From NCBI RefSeq assembly GCF_001513955.1, contig NZ_KQ948154.1, forward strand, positions 310,001-374,000: 64,000 nt of DNA, read 5' to 3'. Every line of letters begins with the position of its first letter. Positions within the stretch are counted from its first letter, which is position 1. Both the position numbers and the translations under genes were made by a program. The stretch comes from Streptomyces pseudovenezuelae (lineage in GTDB: Bacteria > Actinomycetota > Actinomycetes > Streptomycetales > Streptomycetaceae). The notes below the pieces were generated by a model. It was given only the letters and a program-made list of their open reading frames with translations, did no database searches and was not told the DNA's origin. Shown piece after piece: positions 41,298 to 49,640 of the stretch.

Positions 41298-41634
41298 GCT
41301 CGACTCGCTTCTTCAGCGGGACCCGAAGCCGTGCCTCCGGGCACTTGACAGGAGAAGCGTGGACAACGGATGACAAACGTTCAACCATATGGGAAATCGG
41401 GCGACAGACAGCCGGTTCACCCCGCCTCTACCAGCAAGTAGTCCGAAGCCAGGCCCCTCAGGACCGCTCCCACGAGACGGACGGCCGGAGTGCCCCCGGA
41501 CCTGGACAGCGCCCGCTGATCACAAGTCGGCCACATACCCCCTTTCGGTGCCCGGGCGACCGGAACGGCCCGCCAAGACTGCTCCCCATGTCGCGGGGTT
41601 CTTCGCGTCCCGCCCGCTCCGACCGAGGGAGACC
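41298..41634. other. intergenic region between aminotransferase and lipoprotein genes
   Basis: 337 bp between divergent genes. The only recognisable element is the second CACTTGACAGGAGAA motif (41342-41356). The lipoprotein frame stays open upstream to about 41389, but those codons lack a ribosome site and a sensible protein sequence. Confidence 0.6.
41342..41356. repeat. 15-bp motif CACTTGACAGGAGAA, copy 2
   Basis: Identical to 37944-37958. Here it lies 45 bp upstream of the aminotransferase start (minus strand) and contains TTGACA at 41345-41350. The two copies bracket the lrp and aminotransferase/PaaN-like genes, favouring a common operator. Confidence 0.5.
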
Positions 41635-42282
41635 ATGTCCAGGACCGATCGCGCCCGCCGGTCGTCGATGCCGCTGACGGTGGCGGTGTCGGTGGCCGCC
41701 GCCCTGCTGACCGCGGGCTGCGCGGGACTCACCGGCAGCGCGCACGCCGGTGGCTGCCGCGCGGACGACACCTGGTCGCCCGCGCAGCGGGCGCGGTGGC
41801 TGCGCCCCGCGGTGTCGTTCCCCGGGGACGCCGACGCGGCCGTCGTGATCCGCCCGCGCTCCCTGGCCGACGGCGGGCCGCTGTGCGAACCGATCGCCGT
41901 GCAGGTGCAGTTCTGGAGGCTCACCGCCACGGCGGCGGGGACGGACATGACGTCCGCGCTGCGCGTCCGGCTGGCCACCCTGGGAAGCGAGGACCGGACC
42001 GTCGGCTTCCCCGCGGGGCTCGCCGCGGGGGAACGCGACGGCTGCACCGGCGTCCTCATGGCGGCGTACACGGGCGCGCCCCTGACCTGGGGCGAACTGC
42101 CCGAGGACACCGGCCGCCTCGGGTCCGGCACCGCGCGGGTGAGGTTCAGGACCGACCGGATCGGCGCCTACCGACTGCTCCCGCCGGCGCACCCGCGACC
42201 GTGCCGCACGGCCGGGCGGCCCACGCCCACTCCGTCCGCCCCTCCCGCCACGGCCAACCCGTGGGGCCTCGACCACCCGTGA
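41635..42282 (+). CDS. lipoprotein of unknown function
   Basis: 215 residues from ATG 41635, preceded by GAGGGAG. Basic N-terminus, hydrophobic stretch and lipobox LLTAGC show an exported lipoprotein. The mature protein is about 140 residues of mixed beta-like sequence (AAVVIRPRSLADGGPLCEPI, then VQVQFWRLTATAAG) followed by a Pro/Thr-rich tail (PTPTPSAPPATANP). Four cysteines in the mature part could form disulfides. I do not recognise a domain. Confidence 0.72.
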   Translation: MSRTDRARRSSMPLTVAVSVAAALLTAGCAGLTGSAHAGGCRADDTWSPAQRARWLRPAVSFPGDADAAVVIRPRSLADGGPLCEPIAVQVQFWRLTATAAGTDMTSALRVRLATLGSEDRTVGFPAGLAAGERDGCTGVLMAAYTGAPLTWGELPEDTGRLGSGTARVRFRTDRIGAYRLLPPAHPRPCRTAGRPTPTPSAPPATANPWGLDHP

Positions 42283-42324
42283 GCGCCGCCCCGGGAGGGG
42301 TGCCGGCCGCACGGCCGTGCCGTG

Positions 42325-42945
42325 TCAGCTCCCGGGCCCGGCGCGCAGACCGTCGAAGAGGACCGCGGTGAGGGCGTCGGCCAGGGTGGCGACGGGGAGT
42401 CCGCCGTCGGTCCGGTACCACTCGATGAGGGAGTTGACCGTGCCGAACAGCAGCCGGCTGATCAGGTGCGGGTCGATGTCGTCGCGTACGCCGCCCTCGG
42501 CCGCCGCGCGGGACACCAGCTCGGCGACCCGGTGGTCGAACTCGCGGCGCCGGTCCAGCGCCTGCTGTTCGACCGCGCTGTTGCCGCGGACCCGCAGCAG
42601 CAGGGTGACGTACGGCAGCTCGGCGGCCAGCACCTCGACGCTGCCGTGCACCACGTGCGCCAGCCTCTCGGTCGCCGTGGCCGCGGGGTCCGGAACCTCG
42701 TCCAGTACGGCGAAGAGGGCGTCCAGGGCGCGCCCGACGGCGAGGCCGAGGAGTTCCTCCTTGCCGGACACGTGGTGGTAGATGCTCGACTTGCTCAGGC
42801 CGAGGCGTCTGGCCAGCTCTTCCATGCCGGTGCCGTCGTAGCCGCGCTCGTTGAAGACCACGACCGCGACCTCAAGCAGGGAGGCACGGTCGTAGGCGGG
42901 ACGGTCGCGGCGGCCGACGGGGTTCTGCACAGGTGTTCTGGTCAC
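42325..42945 (-). CDS. paaR: TetR family regulator of phenylacetate genes (PaaR-like)
   Basis: 206 residues from GTG 42945. TetR HTH at about residues 20-65: LLEVAVVVFNERGYDGTGME and LARRLGLSKSSIYHHVSGKE. In actinobacterial and Thermus paa clusters the TetR repressor PaaR responds to phenylacetyl-CoA; this gene is 41 bp downstream of paaK and is the last gene of the paaI-paaK-paaR transcript. The 16-bp element found in front of both paaI and paaA is its most likely operator. Confidence 0.82.
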   Translation of the reverse strand: MTRTPVQNPVGRRDRPAYDRASLLEVAVVVFNERGYDGTGMEELARRLGLSKSSIYHHVSGKEELLGLAVGRALDALFAVLDEVPDPAATATERLAHVVHGSVEVLAAELPYVTLLLRVRGNSAVEQQALDRRREFDHRVAELVSRAAAEGGVRDDIDPHLISRLLFGTVNSLIEWYRTDGGLPVATLADALTAVLFDGLRAGPGS

Positions 42946-42985
42946 GAGGCCATTGTGACAAGCGGCGCTGACGGGAGGGCCGGTG

Positions 42986-44332
42986 TCACTCCTGCCGCAG
43001 GTCCTTGACCCGGCGGAGCTTGCCGAGCGACCGCTCCAGGGTCTCCGGGTCGACGACGGCGACCTCGACACTGACGCCGACGCCGTCCTTGACGCCCTTC
43101 GCGATGGCCTTGGCCGCTGCTTCGCGCTGGTCGGGGCCGGCACCCGGGCGGGCCTCGACCCGGACGGTCATGTGGTCCATCCGTCCGCTCCGGGTCAGCT
43201 GGACCTGGAAGTGCGGGGCCACACCGGGGACACGCAGCACGATCTCCTCGATCTGGCTGGGGAAGACGTTCACCCCACGCAGGATGATCATGTCGTCGCA
43301 GCGGCCGGTGATCTTCTCGATGCGGCGGAAGGCGGGCCGGGCGGTGCCGGGCAGCAGCCGGGTCAGGTCGCGGGTGCGGTAACGGATGATCGGCAGCGCC
43401 TCCTTGGTGAGGGAGGTGAAGACCAGCTCGCCCTCCTCGCCGTCCGGCAGCGCCTCGCCCGTGATCGGGTCGACGACCTCGGGGTAGAAGTGGTCCTCCC
43501 ACACGTGGAGACCGTCCTTGGTCTCCACGCATTCCTGTGCCACGCCGGGACCGATGACCTCGGACAGGCCGTATATGTCGACGGCGTGGATGTCCAGGCG
43601 CTCCTCGATCTCGCGGCGCATCTCCTCGGTCCACGGTTCGGCGCCGAAGATGCCGACCTTCAGGGAGGTGGAGCGCGGGTCGACGCCCTGGCGCTCGAAC
43701 TCGTCGAGGAGCGTCAGCATGTACGAGGGGGTGACCATGATGATCTCGGGCCGGAAGTCCTGGATGATCTGCACCTGGCGGGCGGTCATGCCGCCCGAGG
43801 CGGGGATCACGGTGCAGCCGGCCCGCTCGGCGCCGTAGTGGGCGCCCAGGCCGCCGGTGAACAGGCCGTAGCCGTAGGAGATGTGCACCTTGTGGCCGGG
43901 GCGGCCGCCCGCGGCCCGGATCGAGCGGGCGACCACGTCGGCCCACATCGACAGGTCGTTCTCGGTGTAGCCGACCACGGTGGGGCGGCCGGTGGTGCCG
44001 CTGGAGGCGTGGACGCGGCGGACCTGGTCCATGGGCACGGCGAACATGCCGAAGGGATACGTGTCGCGCAGATCGGCCTTCGTGGTGAAGGGGAACCGGG
44101 ACAGGTCCTCCGGCGCACGGCAGTCGTCGGGCTTGAGCCCGGCCTCGTCGAACTTCCTCCGGTACAGCTCGACATGCTCGTACGCATGCCGCAAGGTCGC
44201 CCGCAGCCGGTCGAGCTGGAGCTCCCTGAGCTGCTCGCGGGTCATCCGCTCGCCGTCGTCCAGCAGTTCCTGGGGAAGCGGCGCACCCCGGCGTGCTCCC
44301 GCCACCGCCGGGGCCATCGGTTCGCTGCTCAT
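42986..44332 (-). CDS. paaK: phenylacetate-CoA ligase
   Basis: 448 residues. Activates phenylacetate with ATP and CoA to phenylacetyl-CoA in the cytoplasm. AMP-binding core VHASSGTTGRPTVVGYT, the GFGAEPWTEEMRREI-like segment as FGAEPWTEEMR, YGLSEVIGPGVAQEC and the C-terminal GVNVFPSQIEEIV are all typical of PaaK. Full length. The ATG overlaps the paaI stop by 1 nt (TGATG). Confidence 0.95.
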   Translation of the reverse strand: MSSEPMAPAVAGARRGAPLPQELLDDGERMTREQLRELQLDRLRATLRHAYEHVELYRRKFDEAGLKPDDCRAPEDLSRFPFTTKADLRDTYPFGMFAVPMDQVRRVHASSGTTGRPTVVGYTENDLSMWADVVARSIRAAGGRPGHKVHISYGYGLFTGGLGAHYGAERAGCTVIPASGGMTARQVQIIQDFRPEIIMVTPSYMLTLLDEFERQGVDPRSTSLKVGIFGAEPWTEEMRREIEERLDIHAVDIYGLSEVIGPGVAQECVETKDGLHVWEDHFYPEVVDPITGEALPDGEEGELVFTSLTKEALPIIRYRTRDLTRLLPGTARPAFRRIEKITGRCDDMIILRGVNVFPSQIEEIVLRVPGVAPHFQVQLTRSGRMDHMTVRVEARPGAGPDQREAAAKAIAKGVKDGVGVSVEVAVVDPETLERSLGKLRRVKDLRQE

Positions 44333-44772
44333 CAGGGCTCCTTCGTCCTCGTACTCCGGACACTGCGGCTGCGACCGCGGAACTCCGCGATCACCTCCTC
44401 GCCACGCCGGACGCTCACGTCGTAGATGCCGCTGCGGCCGAACCTGGTGCGCTCGCACGCGGTGGCGACCAGGACGTCGCCCGCGCGGGCGGGTGCGACG
44501 AAGTCGATGTCGGCCGCGGCGGCGACGGTCATGGGGCCATGACTGTTGCAGGCACAGGCGAAGGCGGTGTCGGCGAGGAGGAAGACATACCCGCCGTGGG
44601 CGATCCCGTGGCCGTTGACCATCTCCGGCGTCACGGTCATCCGGAGCTCGGCGGTCCCCTCGCCGTGCTCCAGCAACTCGATCCCGAGGCCCTTGGACGC
44701 CTGGTCCGCGGCGAACATCGCCTCCGCGGGGCCCGGCGTCGCGCCAGTGGCCTGTGTCACTGTTTCCACCAC
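44332..44772 (-). CDS. paaI: hydroxyphenylacetyl-CoA thioesterase
   Basis: 146 residues, single hotdog. NGHGIAHGGYVFLLADTAFA holds the catalytic HGG and Asp of PaaI, which rescues CoA from dead-end acyl-CoAs in this pathway. Tandem GTG codons at 44772 and 44769, plus a GTG at codon 5, make the exact start uncertain. First gene after the promoter/operator at 44781-44844. Confidence 0.92.
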   Translation of the reverse strand: MVETVTQATGATPGPAEAMFAADQASKGLGIELLEHGEGTAELRMTVTPEMVNGHGIAHGGYVFLLADTAFACACNSHGPMTVAAAADIDFVAPARAGDVLVATACERTRFGRSGIYDVSVRRGEEVIAEFRGRSRSVRSTRTKEP

Positions 44773-44780
44773 CTTGTGAA

Positions 44781-44844
44781 CCGACCGAACATTCGGTTAG
44801 CGTGCGGCACGGCCTAGTAATCCAGCATCACCACTGCCTGTCAA
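44781..44844 (-). promoter_or_regulatory. paaI promoter with candidate PaaR operator
   Basis: On the minus strand, TTGACA (44844-44839) and ATTACT (44821-44816) are separated by 17 nt, a strong sigma-70-type promoter. The 16-mer CCGACCGAACATTCGG (44781-44796) lies just downstream, between the expected transcription start and the paaI start codon. It ends in the inverted arms CCGA and TCGG and matches 13 of 16 positions of the element at 48300-48315. Confidence 0.7.
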
Positions 44845-44855
44845 GAGGTGGCCCC

Positions 44856-45380
44856 ATGCCCGACGCGATCCCTGAGCGCCTGGTCCGGCAGCGTGCGCTG
44901 ACGTCCGGAGAAACCGGCCCCCAGCGCGGGGCGATCGTCGGCGCCGGGGGGTGCGGACGACGGGAGCGGGCCTCGGCCCCGGGCCGTACGGCACGGGCGT
45001 CGGCGTCCGTCGAGTCGGCGTCCGTCGAGGATCCCGGGCGACCCGAGGCGGCCGTCCGGACGCCTTCGACGGCCCGGCCGGACGCGGAGACCGACCGGGA
45101 GACCCGCACCCAGGAGTGGTTCGGGCCCGTCTCCCGCGCCATCGGCACCGACTCCACCGAGTACGGCCCGCGCGCCTCCCCGGCGGCCGGCGGGCACGCG
45201 TCGGAGAACCGCACCCGTGGCGGGTCCGTCAACCGCTCCGCCACGTTCAGCGACGTCCACGGCAGCGCCGCCGACCCCGCGGCCGGCGCCACCGCGTCCG
45301 CCCCCGCCTTCGTCCCCGGCCGCCGCACCACGCTTCGGTCCCGCCGGCCGGTCACCTCCGAGGAGCCCGCACATGTCTGA
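44856..45380 (+). pseudogene. paaN remnant (deleted aldehyde dehydrogenase)
   Basis: A 174-codon frame with ATG at 44856 and AGAGGTGG upstream, but the protein is a decayed fragment. From about codon 62 it matches the C-terminal end of PaaN: TRTQEWFGPV, then after a gap of perhaps 50 residues GGSVNRSATFSDVHGSAADP and FVPGRRTTLRSRRP, corresponding to the family's EWFGPV, GGVFVNQ-AAFSDFHG-NPAAN and FV-RFR-VQ-RRP. Everything with the NAD site, catalytic Cys and Glu is gone. It sits directly upstream of the thiolase gene, a normal place for paaN. Residues 1-60 are unrecognised. Confidence 0.75.
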
Positions 45381-46554
45381 CGAGATCTACCTGATCGACG
45401 GGGCCCGTACCCCGCAGGGCCGATACGGCGGCGCGCTGGCGTCCGTACGCCCCGACGACCTGGCCGCCCTGGTGGTCGGCGAGGCCGTCCGCCGCTCGGG
45501 GATACCGGGTGAGGCCGTGGACGAGGTGATCCTCGGCGCGGCCAACCAGGCCGGCGAGGACAACCGGGACGTGGCCCGGATGGCCGTCCTGCTGGCCGGG
45601 CTGCCGGACACCGTGCCCGGCTACACCGTCAACCGGCTGTGCGCCTCGGGCCTGACCGCGGTGGCCTCGGCCGCCCAGGCGATCCGGGCAGGCGAGGCCG
45701 ACCTGGTCGTCGCGGGCGGTGTGGAGTCCATGACCCGCGCCCCCTGGGTGATGGCCAAGCCCGGCACGCCCTGGGCCAAGCCGGGCGAGGTCCACGACTC
45801 GGCGCTCGGCTGGCGCTTCACCAACCCGCGCTTCACCGCCGACCGGACCCTGTCCATGGGCGAGACCGCCGAGGAGGTGGCCGCCCTCGACGGGATCACC
45901 CGTGCCGAGGCCGACGCCTTCGCCCTGCGCAGCCACCGGCGGGCGGTGGCCGCCCGGCAGGCGGGCCGCTTCGACCGCGAGATCGTGCCGGTGCCGGTGA
46001 AGGACGGCGAGGTGACCCATGACGAGGGACCGCGTCCGGACACCTCCCCGGAGAAACTGGCCCGGCTGCGCACCTCCTTCCGGGCCGGCGGAATCGTCAC
46101 CGCGGGCAACTCCTCGCCGCTCTCCGACGGCGCCGCGGCCCTGGTCGTCGCGAGCGGCGAGGCGGTCGAGCGGTACGGCCTCACGCCCCGGGCGCGGGTC
46201 GTCACCACCGCCTCGGCGGGGGTCGAGCCGCGCCTGATGGGGCTCGGGCCCGTGCCGGCCACGGAAAAGGCGCTGGGCCGGGCCGGCTGGCAGACCGGCG
46301 ACCTGGGCGCGGTGGAGCTGAACGAGGCCTTCGCCGCCCAGGCCCTGGCGGTCGTGCGGCGGCTGAAGCTCGACGAGGAACGGGTCAACGCCGACGGCGG
46401 CGGCATCGCCCTCGGACACCCCCTGGGCTGCTCCGGCGCCCGCATCCTGCTCACCCTGCTCGGCCGTCTGGAGCGCGAGGACGCCCGCCGCGGCCTCGCG
46501 ACCCTGTGTGTCGGCGTCGGGCAGGGCGTGGCGATGCTGGTGGAGCGGGTATGA
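45373..46554 (+). CDS. paaJ: acetyl-CoA acyltransferase (PaaJ/PcaF-like thiolase)
   Basis: 393 residues; GAGGAG about 10 nt before the ATG. Acylating Cys in NRLCASGLTAV, His in IALGHPLGCSGARI and second Cys in TLCVGVGQG form the thiolase triad. In phenylacetate catabolism this enzyme cleaves 3-oxo-5,6-dehydrosuberyl-CoA and 3-oxoadipyl-CoA. It overlaps the enoyl-CoA hydratase start (ATGA) and the tail of the paaN remnant. Confidence 0.9.
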   Translation: MSDEIYLIDGARTPQGRYGGALASVRPDDLAALVVGEAVRRSGIPGEAVDEVILGAANQAGEDNRDVARMAVLLAGLPDTVPGYTVNRLCASGLTAVASAAQAIRAGEADLVVAGGVESMTRAPWVMAKPGTPWAKPGEVHDSALGWRFTNPRFTADRTLSMGETAEEVAALDGITRAEADAFALRSHRRAVAARQAGRFDREIVPVPVKDGEVTHDEGPRPDTSPEKLARLRTSFRAGGIVTAGNSSPLSDGAAALVVASGEAVERYGLTPRARVVTTASAGVEPRLMGLGPVPATEKALGRAGWQTGDLGAVELNEAFAAQALAVVRRLKLDEERVNADGGGIALGHPLGCSGARILLTLLGRLEREDARRGLATLCVGVGQGVAMLVERV

Positions 46555-47303
46555 GCGGCGGCCTCGGTACGTACGAGACGCTGCTGGTCGAGGAGCGCGA
46601 GGACCGGGTGGTCGTCACCCTGCACCGCCCCGAGGCGCGCAACGCCATCAGCGGCGGCATGATCGCCGAACTGCACGAGGTGTGCGCGCTGCTGGAGCGC
46701 GAACCCAGGCTGCTGCTGCTCACCGGGCACGGCGGCGTCTTCGCCGGCGGGGCCGACATCGCGGAACTGCGCCGCCGGGGCCGCGAGGAGGCGCTCCAGG
46801 GCATCAACAGCCGCCTGTTCGAGCGGGTGCGGCGGCTGCCGATGCCGACGCTGGCCGCGGTCGACGGCTGGGCCCTGGGCGGCGGCGCGGAACTGTCGTA
46901 CGCCTGCGACCTGCGCATCGCCGGACCGGACGCCGTGTTCGGCAATCCGGAGCCGGGGCTCGGCATCCTCGCCGCCGCCGGTGCCTGCTGGCGGCTGCCC
47001 CAGCTGGTCGGCGAGTCGGTCGCCAAGCAGGTGCTGCTCGCCGGCCGGAACCTCGACGCGCGGGCGGCGCTGGCGGCCGGGCTGGTCATCGACGTCGTAC
47101 CGGCGGACGAACTGCTGGCCGAGGCGCATGCCCTGCTCGACCGCATGGCGCGGCTCTCCCCCACCGCGCTGCGCCTGACCAAGCTCGTCGTCGACTCGCC
47201 GGGAGCGCACCCGGTCGCCGACGACCTGGCGCAGGCCGTGCTGTTCGAGGGCGAGGACAAGAAGGAACGCATGACCCGCTTCCTGGAGAGGAACCGCGCA
47301 TGA
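46551..47303 (+). CDS. enoyl-CoA hydratase/isomerase (PaaF or PaaG role)
   Basis: 250 residues of the crotonase family. Oxyanion segment FAGGADIAEL, GWALGGGAELSYACD (first catalytic Glu) and FGNPEPGLGI (second Glu) are intact. It could serve as PaaF (2,3-dehydroadipyl-CoA hydratase) or PaaG (ring-epoxide isomerase); only one such gene is in the operon, so the other function must be encoded elsewhere. Overlaps paaJ by 4 nt and the dehydrogenase gene by 4 nt. Confidence 0.85.
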   Translation: MSGGLGTYETLLVEEREDRVVVTLHRPEARNAISGGMIAELHEVCALLEREPRLLLLTGHGGVFAGGADIAELRRRGREEALQGINSRLFERVRRLPMPTLAAVDGWALGGGAELSYACDLRIAGPDAVFGNPEPGLGILAAAGACWRLPQLVGESVAKQVLLAGRNLDARAALAAGLVIDVVPADELLAEAHALLDRMARLSPTALRLTKLVVDSPGAHPVADDLAQAVLFEGEDKKERMTRFLERNRA

Positions 47304-48154
47304 CCTCGACACCCGCTCTGGTCGGAGTGATCGGCGGTGGCCGTATGGGCGCCGGTATCGCGCAGTCCTTCGCGACGGCCGGTTCGTCCGTGACGCTCGT
47401 GGAGGGCGACGAGCAGGCCGCGGCCGCGGCACGGGACCGGGTCGCCACCGGTCTGCGGCGGGCGGCCGAACGGGGCGTTCTCGACGAACCCGCCGAGCGG
47501 GTGCTCGACCGCGTCACCACCGTGACCGCGGTGGAGCGGCTGCCCGCGGACGCCGGTCTCGTCGTGGAGGCCGTCCCCGAGGACGCCGCGCTCAAGGCCC
47601 GGCTGCTCGCCGCCGCCGAGCGGGCCGTGGGACCGGCGACCGTGCTCGCCACCAATACCAGCTCGCTGTCGGTGACCGAGCTCGCCTGCGCCCTCACCGA
47701 ACCCGGCCGTTTCCTCGGGATGCACTTCTTCAACCCCGTGCCCGCGTCCGAGCTGGTCGAGGTGGTGGTCGCGCCGGACACCCGCGACGAGGTCGTGCGG
47801 GCCGCCCTGGGCTGGACGCAGGCCCTCGGGAAGACGGACGTGGTCGTCAAGGACTCCCCCGGGTTCGCCAGCAGCCGCCTCGGCCTGGCCCTGGGCCTGG
47901 AGGCGATCCGCATGGTCGAGGAGGGGGTCGCCGAGCCGGCGGCCATCGACGACGCCATGCGCCTCGGCTACCGGCACCCGATGGGCCCGCTGCGCCTGAC
48001 GGACCTGGTCGGGCTCGACGTGCGCCTGGCCATCGCCGAACACCTGCACGCCACCCTCGGGGAGCGCTTCGCACCGCCGGCCCTGCTGCGGGCCAAGGTC
48101 GCCCGCGGCGAGCTGGGGCGCAAGACGGGGCAGGGGTTCTATCCGTGGCCGTGA
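47300..48154 (+). CDS. paaH: 3-hydroxyacyl-CoA dehydrogenase (PaaH role)
   Basis: 284 residues, the single-unit 3HCDH length. NAD site VGVIGGGRMGAGIAQSFATA, catalytic region FLGMHFFNPVPASELVEVV (His-x9-Glu), and C-terminal domain SPGFASSRLGLALGLEAIRM and GRKTGQGFYPW. Oxidises 3-hydroxyadipyl-CoA to 3-oxoadipyl-CoA in this pathway. E. coli PaaH is longer because it carries a duplicated C-terminal domain. Confidence 0.88.
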   Translation: MTSTPALVGVIGGGRMGAGIAQSFATAGSSVTLVEGDEQAAAAARDRVATGLRRAAERGVLDEPAERVLDRVTTVTAVERLPADAGLVVEAVPEDAALKARLLAAAERAVGPATVLATNTSSLSVTELACALTEPGRFLGMHFFNPVPASELVEVVVAPDTRDEVVRAALGWTQALGKTDVVVKDSPGFASSRLGLALGLEAIRMVEEGVAEPAAIDDAMRLGYRHPMGPLRLTDLVGLDVRLAIAEHLHATLGERFAPPALLRAKVARGELGRKTGQGFYPWP

Positions 48155-48299
48155 GCGCGGGCACGGCAGCCGGGACGGCCGTGACGCGGGCACGGCGGCC
48201 AGGACGCCTGTGAGCGCGACCGCAGGGCTCTGCCGCCGCCACGGGAGACCGATCATGGGGCGGCACTTCCCCAAGGGACTCGGTTCGTCATACCATGGG

Positions 48300-48315
48300 C
48301 CGAACGAACGGTCGG
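48300..48315. promoter_or_regulatory. candidate PaaR operator before paaA
   Basis: CCGAACGAACGGTCGG matches the element at 44781-44796 at 13 of 16 positions and shares its CCGA...TCGG dyad with central CGAAC. It ends 17 bp before the paaA start codon, so bound repressor would overlap the expected transcription start. Confidence 0.65.
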
Positions 48316-48332
48316 TTGGGAAGTGGGATTCG

Positions 48333-49331
48333 ATGACCTCACCACAGTCCGGTACGTCGTCCTCGGCACCGCCCGCGGACCGCGCCGAGCCGGAGCTCCA
48401 GCGGCACTTCGACGACACGATCGCGCACAACCAGCGGATCGAGCCGCGCGACTGGATGCCCGAGGGATACCGCAGGACGCTGATCCGGCAGATCGCGCAG
48501 CACGCGCACTCGGAGATCATCGGCATGCAGCCCGAGGGCGAGTGGATCACCCGCGCGCCGTCGCTGCGCCGCAAGGCCATCCTGTTCGCGAAGGTCCAGG
48601 ACGAGGCGGGGCACGGGCTGTACCTGTACTCGGCGGCCGAGACCCTGGGCGCCGACCGCGCCGACCTCACCGAGCGGCTCATCGAGGGGCGCCAGAAGTA
48701 CTCGTCGATCTTCAACTACCCGACGCCGACCTTCGCGGACGTCGGCGTGATCGGCTGGTTCGTGGACGGCGCGGCGATCTGCAACCAGGTGCCGCTGTGC
48801 CGCAGTTCGTACGGGCCGTACGCCCGCGCCATGGTGCGGGTCTGCAAGGAGGAGTCGTTCCACCAGCGACAGGGCTACGAACTGCTGCTGACGATGATGC
48901 GCGGCACCGACGAGCAGCGGGCCATGGTCCAGGACGCGGTGGACCGCTGGTGGTGGCCGTCCCTGATGATGTTCGGCCCGCCCGACGACGACTCCCCGAA
49001 CTCCGCCCAGTCGATGGCCTGGAAGATCAAGCGGCACACCAACGACGAACTGCGCCAGCGCTTCGTCGACATGACCGTCCCGCAGGCCGAGAAGCTCGGC
49101 GTGACCCTGCCCGACCCGGAGCTGCGCTGGAACGAGGAGCGCGGTCACCACGACTTCGGCACCCCCGACTGGTCCGAGCTCAAGCGGGTGATCTCCGGCG
49201 ACGGCCCCTGCAACGCCCAGCGGATGGAGCGGCGCAGGACCGCCCACGAGGAGGGCGCCTGGGTGCGGGAGGCGGCGGCCGCGCACGCGGCCAAACAGGA
49301 CAAGCGGCGCGAGGAAGGTTCGGCGGCATGA
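48333..49331 (+). CDS. paaA: phenylacetyl-CoA epoxidase catalytic subunit
   Basis: 332 residues. Di-iron carboxylate oxygenase that makes the 1,2-epoxide of phenylacetyl-CoA with PaaC and reductase PaaE. Iron ligand motifs are visible: KVQDEAGHGLYLYS (ExxH) and CKEESFHQRQG (ExxH). ATG at 48333 has only a modest ribosome site (GGAAG). First gene of paaABCDE, with 1-10 nt gaps or overlaps throughout. Confidence 0.96.
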   Translation: MTSPQSGTSSSAPPADRAEPELQRHFDDTIAHNQRIEPRDWMPEGYRRTLIRQIAQHAHSEIIGMQPEGEWITRAPSLRRKAILFAKVQDEAGHGLYLYSAAETLGADRADLTERLIEGRQKYSSIFNYPTPTFADVGVIGWFVDGAAICNQVPLCRSSYGPYARAMVRVCKEESFHQRQGYELLLTMMRGTDEQRAMVQDAVDRWWWPSLMMFGPPDDDSPNSAQSMAWKIKRHTNDELRQRFVDMTVPQAEKLGVTLPDPELRWNEERGHHDFGTPDWSELKRVISGDGPCNAQRMERRRTAHEEGAWVREAAAAHAAKQDKRREEGSAA

Positions 49332-49630
49332 GCGACACCGAGGGCACGAAGGGCAACTGGCCGCTGTACGAGGTGTTCGTGCGCGGCAAGCGCGGGCTGA
49401 ACCACGTGCACGTGGGCTCGCTGCACGCCGCCGACGACCGGATGGCGCTCACCCACGCCCGCGACCTGTACACGCGGCGCAACGAGGGCGTGAGCATCTG
49501 GGTGGTGCGTTCGGAGCACATCGCCGCCTCCACCCGCGACGAGAAGGACCCCTTCTTCGCCCCGAGCGCCGACAAGGTCTACCGCCACCCGACGTTCTAC
49601 GACATCCCCGACGACGTCCCCCACATCTGA
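49328..49630 (+). CDS. paaB: phenylacetyl-CoA epoxidase subunit B
   Basis: 100 residues. Small bridging subunit. WPLYEVFVRGKRGLNHVHVG and ALTHARDLYTRRNEG are characteristic, as is the end with HPTFYDIPDDVPHI. Overlaps paaA by 4 nt. Confidence 0.95.
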   Translation: MSDTEGTKGNWPLYEVFVRGKRGLNHVHVGSLHAADDRMALTHARDLYTRRNEGVSIWVVRSEHIAASTRDEKDPFFAPSADKVYRHPTFYDIPDDVPHI

Positions 49631-49640
49631 GGAGCAGGAC

